From positions 27,476,339-27,540,338 of the forward strand of contig NC_064757.1 of assembly GCF_011397635.1 (NCBI RefSeq): 64,000 bases of DNA, in the 5' to 3' direction. Shown in pieces: positions 45,101 to 64,000 of the stretch (position 1 is the stretch's first letter; each line of letters starts with the position of its first letter). The position numbers were made by a program, and so were the translations under genes. Below the pieces are notes generated by a model that worked only from the letters and a program-made list of their open reading frames with translations, was not told where the DNA came from and searched no databases. Source of the stretch: Epinephelus fuscoguttatus (lineage: Eukaryota > Chordata > Actinopteri > Perciformes > Serranidae).

Positions 45101-45795
45101 AGTACATACACAAATCAGAAAAACAAACACTATTCAACATTTTTTAGGTCATATTATACTATGTCATTTTTGTGAGATTTGTAGGTCATACTATCCTATG
45201 GTATACAATACTATGATGTTTTTGTGACTTTTTTATGTAATACTATAATATGACCATGCCATAATACTTTACTATGATTGTGAATGGTCTAATTTGATCT
45301 CATTTTTGCTGCCTAGGCCTGAAACCAGGGCCGCTTTATGGGAGGCTGAAAGCTGGTGAGCCTGTAACTCTGGAGAGTGGGCGTGTCATTCTACCAAGTG
45401 AAGTGCTGGAAGAAGCCATTCCTGGGAGGAAAGTTTGCATCTTAGGAGACTGTAGCTCAGCTCTTGGGGAAGGACCACTGAGGCTGTGCAATGAAGCGGA
45501 CATTCTAGTTCACGAGGCCACCCTTGGGGACGAGCACCGGGAGAAAGCGGTGGACCATGGACACAGTACACCTGAAATGGCGGCAGCGTTGGCTAGGGCT
45601 TGTTGTGCACGGAGGCTGGTGCTGCACCATTTCAGCCAGAGATACAAACCTTGCTCTCTGCAGAAGGAAGGTGACGAGGACGATGTCTCAGAGCTCAAGA
45701 GACAGGCAGAAGATGCCCTAAAGGACAGTGGTATAGAAGTGACTCTAGCTGAGGACTTTCTTACTCTACCCATTCCTCTTAGAAGACCAAGGTAA
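42114..45795 (+). CDS. elac1: tRNase Z short form (ELAC1), complete, five exons
   Basis: Metal-dependent endonuclease of the metallo-beta-lactamase fold that removes 3' trailers from tRNA precursors or repairs nicked tRNAs. Exons: 42114-42270, 42779-42982, 43380-43438, 43731-43941, 45317-45795 (TAA 45793). Joined CDS 1110 nt, 369 aa (human 363). The start gives MAMDMTFLGTGSAYPSP against human MSMDVTFLGTG. Zinc ligands are present: HLHGDH at residues 62-67, His184 in LFHRIPSFGF, Asp in ILGDCS and His in HFSQRYKP, plus HEATL and GHSTPEMA. Exon 2 must be cut before GCAGGT (a GC donor) to restore PYAVHELEP; the GT three bases further gives a frameshift and stop. The last intron holds the minisatellite at 44290-44825. 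A variant poly(A) signal ATTAAA lies at 45893-45898. Confidence 0.95.
42530..42735 (+). repeat. Dispersed repeat in elac1 intron 1
   Basis: Diverged copy of the element at 13516-13690, sharing GGGGCCACTGAAAAT, GAATTC and TATGGAGAGTTAA in the same order. Confidence 0.6.
44290..44825 (+). repeat. ~37-bp minisatellite array A, in elac1 intron 4
   Basis: About 14 units built from the core GTCATACTATACTGTGACG followed by TTTTTATGACATTTTTTAG. Each unit contains a short inverted pair (GTCATA...TATGAC-like) and the CRE half-site TGACG. A few degenerate units reappear at 45140-45260, still within the intron. Confidence 0.95.
45140..45265 (+). repeat. Degenerate units of the same minisatellite
   Basis: AGGTCATATTATACTATGTCA and AGGTCATACTATCCTATG-type units in the same orientation as array A, ending about 50 bp before the last elac1 exon. 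Confidence 0.85.
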
Positions 45796-47387
45796 TGAAT
45801 TATTAATTGCTTTTAACCATGTCACATGGCCTTCATCATGTCAAAGCTCAAGGGTTATTGAGAAAATTGGAAAGTTTGAACATCTATGTGTGATTAAAAT
45901 TGTAAATTGAAATTTGACCTGAGATTGTTTCTTTTCAACTTCAATTTCCAAAGCCAGTAGTACAAAGTTAACATTTCAAATTGAAAGAAAGCACCAGTAA
46001 AACTGAAACCCAACAAGCAATTATTAGGATTGGTAATAGTAAGACCTAAAAAAAGTCATAAAAACGTCATAGTATAGTATGACCAAAAAAAGTCATAAAA
46101 ACATCATAGCATAGTATGACTTAAAAAATGTCATAAAAACGTCACAGTATAATATGACCTTAAAAATGTCATAAAACCAGCATAGTATAGTATGACTTCA
46201 AAAAAGTCATAAAAACGTCATAGTATAGTATGACCTAAAAAATGTCATAAAAACGTCACAGTATAGTATGACCTAAAAAAAGTCGTAAAAACGTCACAGT
46301 ATAGTATGACCTAAAAAAAGTCGTAAAAACGTCAAAGTATAGTATGACTTAAAAATGTCATAAAAACGTCACAGTATAGTATGACCTAAAAAAAGTCATA
46401 AAAACGTCATAGTATAGTATGACCTAAAAAATGTCATAAAAACGTCACAGTATAGTATGACCTAAAAAAGTCGTAAAAACGTCAAAGTATAGTATGACTT
46501 AAAAATGTCATAAAAACGTCAAAATATAGTATGACCTTAAAAATGTCATAAAAACTTCATAGTATAGTATAGTATGACCTTAAAAAAAAGTCATAAAAAC
46601 GTCATAGTATAGTATGACCTAAAAAAGTCGTAAAAACGTCAAAGTATAGTATGACTTAAAAATGTCATAAAAATGTCATAGTATAGTATGACCTTAAAAA
46701 TGTCATAAAAACTTCATAGAATAGTATGACCTTAAAAAAATGTCATAAAAACGTCATAGTATAGTGTGACCTTAAATAAAAGTCATAAAAACATCATAGT
46801 ATGACCTTAAAATATCATAAAAACTTAATAGTGTAGCATGACCTTAAAAAAATGTCATAAAAACGTCATAGTATAGTGTGTCGTTTCAAAAATCATAAAA
46901 ATGTCATAGTATAGTATGTCATTTTAAAATGATAACGATGTCATAGTATAGTATGTTGTTCCAAAAATGATAAAAATGTCATAGTATAGTATGTCGTTTT
47001 TAAAATCCTAAAAATGTCATAGTATAGCATGTCGTTTTAAAAATGTCATAGTATAGTTTGTCGTTTTAAAAATGAAAAGAAGGTCATAGTACAGTCTGTC
47101 GTTTCAAAAATCATAAAAATGTCATAGCATGTCGTTTTAAAAATGAAAAATTGTCATTGTATAGTATGTCATTTCAAAAATGAGAAAAATGTCATAGTAT
47201 AGTATGTCATTTTAAAAATGAGAAAAATGTCATAGTATTTCATTTCAAAAATCATGAAAATGTCACAGCATAGTATGTCGTTTGAAAAATGATAAAAATG
47301 ACTTAGTATAGTATGTCGTTTGAAAAATGAAAAAAATGATTTAGTATAGTATGTAGTTTGAAAAATGATAAAAATGTCATAGTATAG

Positions 47388-47771
47388 GCGGCACGGTGGT
47401 GTGGTGGTTAGCACTCTCGCCTCACGGCAAGAGGCGAGAGTTCCCGGTTCGATCCTGGGTGTGGGAGCCCTTCTGTGCGGAGTTTGCATGTTCTCCCCGT
47501 GTCACCGTGGGTTCTCTCCGGGTACTCCGGCTTCCTCCCACAGTCCAAAGACATGCAGATTGGGGACTAGGTTAATTGATAACTCTAAATTGTCCGTAGG
47601 TGTGAATGTGAGCATGAATGGTTGTCTGTCTCTATGTGTCAACCCTGCGATAGTCTGGCGACCTGTCCAGGGTGTACCCTGCCTCTCGCCCGATGTCAGC
47701 TGGGATAGGCTCCAGCCCCCCCCCGTGACCCTCAAGAGGATGAAGCGGTTAGAAGATGAATGAATGAATGA
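47388..47771 (+). mobile_element. Full-length tRNA-derived SINE inserted in the minisatellite, with TSD
   Basis: Starts GCGGCACGGTGGTGTGGTGG (A box GTGGTTAGCACT), B box GGTTCGATCC, then the shared core and tail (GAAT)n. It is flanked by ATGTCATAGTATAG on both sides (47374-47387 and 47772-47785), although the flank is itself the repeat unit, so the exact duplication length is ambiguous. It is the best-preserved of the four copies. Confidence 0.9.
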
Positions 47772-48572
47772 ATGTCATAGTATAGTATGTTGTTTGAAAA
47801 ATGATAAAAATGTCATAGTATAGTATGTCGTTGTAAAAATGAATGTCACAGTATAGCATGTCGTTTCAAAAATCATAAAATTCTCATAGCATAGCATGTC
47901 GTTTCGAAAATGATAAAAATTTCATAGTATAGTATGTTGTTTTAAAAAACATAAAAATGTCAGCATAGTATGTCATTTGAAAAATGACAAAAATGTCAGT
48001 ATAGTATGTTGTTTCAAAAATCATAAAATTTTCATAGGATAGCATGTTGTTTCAAAAATCAAAAATGTCATAGTATAGCATGTCGTTTAAAAATCATAAA
48101 AATATCAGTATAGCTGTCGTAAAAATCATAAAAATGTCATAGTATAGCATGTCGTTTCAAAAATCATAAAAATGTCATAGTATAGCATGTCGTTTTAAAA
48201 AATGATAAAAATGTCATAGTGTAGTGTGTCGTTTTAAAAATGATATAGCATGTCGTTTCAAAGATCATAAAAATGACTTAGTATGGTATGTTGTTTGAAA
48301 AATGATAAAAATGTCATAGTATAGCATGTCGTTTCAAAAATCATAAAAATGTCATAGTGTAGCATGTCGTTTTAAAAAATGATAAAAATGTCATAGTATA
48401 GCATGTCGTTTCAAAAATCATAAAAATGTCATAGTGTAGTATTTCGTTTTAAAAAATGATAAAAATGTCATAGTATAGCACGTCGTTTCAAATATCATAA
48501 AAATGACTTAGTATGTTGTTTGAAAAATGATAAAAATGTCATAGTATAGTATGTCGTTTTAAAAATGATAAA

Positions 48573-50240
48573 GCCCTCCACATGCCTGCTGGACCCTATC
48601 CCCACAACCGTGGTCAAATCCTCCCTCTCCTCTCTGCTTCCCCTCATTTCTGCCATTATCCACTCTTCACTGTCCACCGGTATTGTCCCTTCAGCTTTCA
48701 AAACTGCTGCTGTCACCCCAATCCTGAAAAGACCTGGTTCAGATCCCAACGACTTCAATAATCTCCGCCCTATCTCCAACTTACCTTTCATCTCCAAAAT
48801 TCTTGAAAAAATAGTCTCCTCCCAACTTCACGCACATCTCACTCTAAACAGTCTGTATGAACCCTTCCAGTCTGGTTTCCGTCCACGTCGCAGCACTGAA
48901 ACTGCACTTATCAAAATCACCAATGATCTCCTCACTGCAGCTGACACCGGTTCACTCTCCATTCTCATCCTCCTCGACCTGAGTGCGGCCTTTGACACCA
49001 TCTCACACCCCATCCTCCTCAGCAGACTCTCCTCAATTGGCATCACCCACACCCCCCTTCACTGGTTCCATTCTTATCTCACAGACCACACTCAGTTCAT
49101 ACAGCTTAAATCTTTCTCCTCTGACCCTTCCCCAGTCACCACAGGTGTGCCCTAGGGCTCTGTCCTGGGGCCCCTCCTCTTCGTAACCTACCTCCTTCCC
49201 CTCGGCCATATCTTTCGCAAATTTAACATTAATTTCCACTGCTTCGCGGATGACACCCAGCTCTACCTCTCTTGCAAACCTAACTCCATACTCCCACCCC
49301 CCTCCCTCACATCCTGTCTTTCTGAAATAAAATCATGGTTCACCTCTAACTTTCTAAAATTAAACAGCAATAAAACTGAATTCCTACTCATTGGCACCAA
49401 ATCCACCCTATCTAAAGTTGACACCTTCTCTCTCTCCATCGACAGCTCCTTAGTCTCCCCCTCCCCTCAGGTTAAGAGTCTGGGTGTCATCCTCGACAGT
49501 ACACTATCCTTTCAATCTCACATTAATAGAATCACCCGGTCTGCTTATTTCCACCTGCGCTCCATCAATCGTCTCCGCCCCTCCCTCACGCCCCACACAT
49601 CCTCGTCCATAGCCTTGTAACCTCCCGCCTTGACTATTGTAATTCACTCCTCTTTGGCCTCCTCAAAAGTCCCTCCATAAACTTCAGCTGGTTCAGAACT
49701 CTGCTGCCCGGATCATCACCAAAACCCCTCTCCTCACCGCATCACCCCCGTCCTTCAGCAACTCCACTGGCTCCCGGTTAATCAAAGAATCACTTACAAA
49801 ATCCTTCTGTACACCTACAAGTCTATCCATAACCTCGCCCCTCCTTACCTCTCTGACCTCCTGCACGTTGTCACCCCATCCCATGCCCTCAGATCTTCCT
49901 CCTCCCTCCATCTCACTGTACCCGCTGCCCGCCTTAGCTCTATGGGGAGCAGAGCGGCTGAAAGCTCTGCTCCCCATAGAGCTAAGGCGGGCAGCAACTC
50001 TGGAACTCACTGCCACCTGACCTCCGTAACTCTGCCACCCTGCCCATCTTCAAATCTAAACTCAAAACTCATCTGTTCAGACTTGCTTACTCTCTCTAAA
50101 CTGCTTCACACGGTCCCCCCTCCCTTTTTATTGTTTGTTGTCTTTTATCTTTTATATCTTTGTTTTTATATTTTCTGTACAGTGACCTTGAGTGTCCTGA
50201 AAGGCGCTTTCAAATAAAATGTATTATTATTATTATTATT
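48573..50240 (+). mobile_element. 5'-truncated L2-type LINE inserted in the minisatellite
   Basis: Encodes the reverse-transcriptase half of an L2-clade ORF: LDPIPTTVVK, LRPISNLPFISKILEK, FQSGFRPRRSTETALIK, LLDLSAAFDTISHPILL, [18 protein letters not shown] (catalytic ADD) and [19 protein letters not shown] replaces the Gln codon at 49153-49155, and a frameshift occurs near 49600, so it is dead. The 3' end has GGCGCTTTCAAATAAAATG then (ATT)n, standard for L2. Short target duplication (ATAAA) at both ends. It carries a perfect inverted repeat at 49924-49995. Confidence 0.92.
49924..49995. repeat. Perfect inverted repeat, 31-bp arms and 10-nt loop
   Basis: Arms 49924-49954 and 49965-49995 are exact reverse complements; the loop is CGGCTGAAAG. 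The loop is itself the reverse complement of what an intact L2 should have at this point (CTTTCAGCCG, encoding part of 'RAFSRSAP'), so the segment looks like an inverted duplication created inside the LINE. Confidence 0.95.
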
Positions 50241-50914
50241 ATAAAAATGTCACTATAGCATGTCGTTTCAAAAATCATAAAAATGTCATAGTATAGTATA
50301 TCGTTTCAAAAATCATAAAAATGTCATGGTATAGCATGTCGTTTTAAAAAATGATAAAAATGTCGTAGTATAGCATGTCGTTTTAAAAAATGATAAAAAT
50401 GTCATAGCATGTCGTTTCAAAAATGATAAAAATGTCATGGTATAGCATGTCGTTTTAAAAAATGATAAAAATGTCAGTGTAGTATGTCGTTTCAAAGATC
50501 ATAAAGATGACTTAGTATAGTATGTTGTTTGAAAAATGATGAAAAATGTCATAGTATAGCATGTCGTTTCAAAAATCATAAAAATGTCATAGTATGTCGT
50601 TTTAAAAATCATAAAAATGCCATAGCATAGCATGTCGTTTCAAAAATGATGTCATAGTATGTCGTTTTAAAAATGATAAAAATGTCATAGCATGTTTTTT
50701 TTAGAAATTATAAAAATGTCATAGTATAGCATGTCGTTTGAAAAATCATAAAAATGTTATAGTATAGTATGTTGTTTCAAAAATCATAAAATTGTCATAG
50801 AGGAAGAAGGAAGGTGTTTTCTCTTAGTTTGTAATGTTAACTCTGTACTAAAACCACAATCTTTCTGTATCAATATGCAACATTTCTACGATAAAGAACG
50901 TGAAATCATGTCTG

Positions 50915-53559
50915 AACCTTTTCCAGAGCTTTATTTCTGGATCTGTACACAAGGTATTAAAGTACAACAGAAAATACAAAATAATGTTTAACAAAAGAAA
51001 AAAAAAACAACTCAATGTTTATGTACAATTCTTATAAACAATAAAGATAGCTTCTTGAACATTTCTCATAGTGAAGTTTTTGATTGTCTATATTTCTGGA
51101 TATACATTTTTAAGTTTTGTAGGTTTTTATTCACAAAGGTGTTTTTGTTTTTCATCAAAGGACTCGAGTTTTCTTTTTCAAAACCACAACTGCTATAATT
51201 TTTTTTTTTTCCTTTTTAAACTTCAAAACACAATACAAAATATAAAATAAATTTGTTTAGTGCTTTCTTGCACACACAAGTCTCATACCAGAGATATCAA
51301 TAAAATATCACATTTTCGAGAGTTCACAGGGTGGTGAAAAACCTACTTCTACTACTTAATGGCCTTTACATTCTGACAGTTTTTCTGAGTCTTTGTACAA
51401 ACCACAGGTGAAATAAATATCACTGCACTGCTAAAGCTAGAAGAGCTTGGAGGACCTACTGCATTATGCACATTGCATTAAAAGAGAAACTAGCTCTCCA
51501 CATACTTAGAGCAGCAGCCATCCCTTTACCATCGAGACAAATATAGACGACAACATGGAAAAAAAAAAGAAAAAAATTGAAGAAAGAAATATGAGCGTCT
51601 TTTACACATGGCTGCAAGTTTTGAAGGCAAAATTGCAACATTGAGTAATATCAATACGTCTTCAGGTAAAGCCGTTGTCAGTGGTACACTTGAGAAATTA
51701 GACACAGCTGGCATGCGTGGTTTCAGCCGTGTCCTGGGGATCATGACTTTCCAAAGAGAAACAAAATTCAAACACCAAGTCAACTGGTAAAATGCAAAAC
51801 CCAAAATATCTGTACATATCTACAAATTATTGCCTTTTGACAAGGAATCAAATTAAAACCTTTGTATCAACATAGATTCACAAGTGTAAGAGGTCAGTTA
51901 ATAGACTTTTTAAAGGCTATTTGCTAATTATTTACATGAAACGCAGAAGTGAATATCTCCTCTGATGCTGGGCTTGGAAAAACTTAATTACTTGATCAAA
52001 CTTAATAATGGTTTATAAGCATGAATCCTGTCTGTACATACATAACGGTGAATTACTAGATCTATGGACATGACGAACATGATGTACCCCTGAAACAAAC
52101 TAATTATTCATAGCACAATGCATAGATAAATTAAGTAAACACTACTACTGCATCCAATCAACTGACGATGACCCGCTAAACATTTTACAATTCACAATTA
52201 TAGACTTCAGTCAACAGACAACAGCTCCATTTCTGCTACGAGACTCCAAGAAACTGTCGACTAGGTCGCACAGGGCATTCTCTCGTCCGTACAGGTTAGG
52301 CAGAGGTTGAATACAAAATCTGAGTGGCTTTAAATAAAGATATAATACTGCTAGCAGGTTTACCCAAGCTCGCTAAGTGGTCTAAAAATGGCATTACTTG
52401 ATTTGGGAGCGTATTCTAACATTTGTACTACTAACTAAAGGACATGTAAAGCTCAACCTGCCCCAGAGTCGCATGAGTGAAAGGATTAAAAAAAAAATCT
52501 CACAAAGGTAAAAGTATATGTAATAAATACACACTTGACAGTGCCTGATGATTATCTTTAAAGGACTCTTTACCTAACCAATGGCAATATTGCTGTTATG
52601 GTTTGTTGGTCTGACTGATCTCTGAGAAAGAAGCAGAAAAAATAAAAAATAAAAAACCCTCAATTTCAACTGTAAAACAAAGTGACTCCCATTATGTTCC
52701 TCTGCACAGGTATTCTTCTTCAGCTGATTAAAAATCTGATAGAAAAACTTTAATCAAGGGGACTGTAATGTTTGACTACATTGGATAAAGAAAAATAAAC
52801 TGCAGCAAACACTCACGTTCCAGTTTGGCCATTTTGAACAGTTGAAAACGTAAACCAGCAGACCAACTGCAGACAAGCTTCCACAGGAGAAAATAAGAAA
52901 GAAAACCAAACTCGAAGGCCTGAGCAGCTGAAGCCACCACACTTCCTGTTTCTCAAAGCTAATCTCCATGCTAGTGTTGCTCTTCATACAATATCTAGCC
53001 AGGTTTATTTGGGGACCAAAGAAAACCATTTGCACCAGCCTGGTCACTAAGAAGTACCTGTAAACCAAACACTAATTTAAAAAAGGAAAAAAAAAGTACC
53101 ACTTCAAACAACATAAACAAGCAACTAAATACTGACACTAGAGGCAGAAAACTGAGCCAATTTTGGCAGCTGAAAAGAATGGCAGGATAACATACTGTAG
53201 CTGTGAAGATGTTGTGCGAAGATGTGAGGGAGGAAGATACACAACTCTCCTACTGCAGCCTCTGGGCCCCACTGTACATGGACGTCACACATCTCAAGAC
53301 CGCAAAACGAGAATAAAATAAATGGCTATATAAACTCTTGAGAGAAATCAAGATTTTAGTTCTATATGATAGACATCACTGATGTCATATTACACAAAAA
53401 AATGAAAACAAAAAAGTATATTCATATACATATATATAGATATATATATATATATATAATAAAATTTAAACAAATCAGATTCTCCAGTGAGGTCAGTCTT
53501 ATGTACAAGCGGGATAAGGGATCTCAAAAGGGAAGAACAAGGGATGAAGATGAGGAAGA
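50915..53559 (-). other. mier3: mier3 3' UTR (probable)
   Basis: 2.6 kb downstream of the mier3 stop on the - strand, ending at a canonical AATAAA (+ strand TTTATT at 50930-50935) just before the minisatellite. AT-rich with many T runs and a (TA)n tract near 53420-53460. ORFs on either strand here are short and unlike known proteins. Confidence 0.55.
53420..53460 (+). repeat. (TA)n microsatellite in the mier3 3' UTR
   Basis: ATATA-rich alternating tract about 100 nt past the mier3 stop codon; it can fold on itself. Confidence 0.8.
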
Positions 53560-63180
<9,621 letters not shown>

Positions 63181-63300
63181 ATTGGTACCTTTAGCTAATG
63201 GGCTCGTTCTAGCGCAGTACCCGGATCAGCGCTCTGAGCCAATCAGAGATCCAGGTGACCGTTCTAGTCGTGACGCCGTTCAAACCAACCACTGATCAGA
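63181..63300 (-). promoter_or_regulatory. mier3: mier3 promoter region
   Basis: Directly upstream of the 9-nt coding exon. A CCAAT box in GAGCCAATCAG at 63236-63246, and a second CCAAT immediately before the ATG (+ strand ATTGG at 63181). CpG-containing, no TATA box seen. Confidence 0.45.
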
Positions 63301-64000
63301 CTAACGGCAATCATTTATACACGGTAAATCTACTGTACGAAAATACACGAAAAATAAATGTAGAAATAAAATCGGCAGTACATTAACAACATGATTCAGT
63401 AACATGGCGCTGAGCCTGTTATTAACTCACACAATGACATTTTACTATAACATTGCTGGAATGTTCTCGGTACATCCCAGCTGATTTACTGCCCGGCTCT
63501 GTACTGTTTATCACAGTTATGGCAATTAATAAGCTTTGTTTTATGGCATTTTGTCACTACATGTTCAAATAAGAGCATATAATTGAGGTCATAATGCCTT
63601 GAAATGGGAATAGTTATGTTTTCAGTTGTGGCTTAGGATAATTTGAGCAATATAATAGCTTACTAATACACTCAACTATAATGTCAAACACTGGAGTGTC
63701 TTTAAAGAAATGTAATAGGCTAAAATTGGCAAATCACATAGACAGTGGGGGCAAATGTCACCAAAAACTCCTCTTTTTTCATTTGTTATTTCATTGATGT
63801 TTCAAGATTCAAGATTCAAGAGGTTAATTGTCATGTACACAGCAAACGTAAACATGGTTACAGGCAATGACATTCTTACTTTGAGAGTTGCCCTGACACC
63901 ACTGACACCACTAAAATTCATTCATCCAAAAAAGAAAACAAAGAGAGCTTTCACAATTGCGTCCATGAAACTACACACAGCCTATCACTCTTTCACTGAC
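63301..64000. other. Upstream flank of mier3
   Basis: No gene recognised. TTCAAGATTCAAGATTCAAGA at 63801-63822 followed by TAATTGTCATGTACACAGCA is the start of another dispersed fish repeat that runs to about 63900. Confidence 0.5.

Larger units (their letters stand above)
46035..50800 (-). repeat. Large ~37-bp minisatellite array B between elac1 and mier3
   Basis: Same family as array A but in the opposite orientation. 46035 to about 46880 is one subtype (GTCATAAAAACGTCA, AGTATAGTATGACCT). From about 46880 to 50800 a second subtype dominates (AAAATGTCATAGTATAGCAT, GTCGTTTCAAAAATCATA or GTCGTTTTAAAAATGATA). Two transposons split it: a SINE (47388-47771) and an L2 LINE (48573-50240). Without these the array is about 2.7 kb, some 70 units. 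No coding; the short Lys/Phe-rich ORFs are repeat translations. Confidence 0.95.

Noticed and set aside
46035-50800. CRISPR-like regular repeat spacing
   Set aside because: Units are contiguous with no unique spacers and the host is a vertebrate; it is a minisatellite.

Overview
The window is vertebrate nuclear DNA, almost certainly from a spiny-rayed (percomorph-type) bony fish. The evidence is intron-rich genes with clear vertebrate orthologues, a dense load of teleost-type transposable elements (tRNA-derived SINEs, L2 and L1 LINE pieces, hAT- and piggyBac-like MITEs), and GT/GATA-style simple repeats. There is no operon structure and no prokaryotic feature.

Four protein-coding genes can be followed exon by exon. 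(1) mapk4 (ERK4, atypical MAP kinase), + strand: the six 3' coding exons lie at 4354-12082. The exon(s) for the kinase N-lobe are upstream of the window. (2) me2 (mitochondrial NAD-dependent malic enzyme), + strand: complete, 14 coding exons at 23941-35748 giving 583 aa, with a probable non-coding first exon and promoter near 18050-18278. (3) elac1 (short tRNase Z), + strand: complete, five exons at 42114-45795 giving 369 aa. (4) mier3 (ELM2-SANT transcriptional co-repressor), - strand: complete, 13 exons at 53560-63180 giving 552 aa. The order mapk4-me2-elac1 matches the human 18q21 block. mier3 is on human 5q11, so its adjacency here is a different linkage. The four genes do not form a pathway; the block looks like inherited synteny.

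Layout: 1-4353 mapk4 intron with dispersed repeats; 4354-12082 mapk4 exons; 12083-17200 mapk4 3' flank and repeats; 17203-17492 a decayed fragment of 18S rRNA; 18050-35748 me2 with large repeat-filled introns; 35749-42000 me2 3' flank and MITEs; 42114-45795 elac1; 46035-50800 a very large AT-rich minisatellite of about 37-bp units, itself invaded by a SINE and an L2 LINE; 50920-53559 mier3 3' UTR; 53560-63180 mier3; 63181-64000 mier3 promoter and flank.

I see no convincing new gene system. The most interesting signals are structural. The same ~37-bp minisatellite sits in elac1 intron 4, downstream of elac1 in the opposite orientation (so the last elac1 exon is bracketed by inverted arrays), and in a mier3 intron. 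There are two predicted GC-AG introns (me2 and elac1). A mapk4 intron is bordered by a 12-bp direct repeat. A perfect 31-bp hairpin lies inside a LINE. A conserved Arg is replaced by Cys in the mapk4 activation segment. There is also an 18S rRNA fossil and an isolated ORF with a restriction-like-endonuclease-type motif. All gene calls rest on my own reading of the translations and splice sites against remembered family sequences; no search was run.
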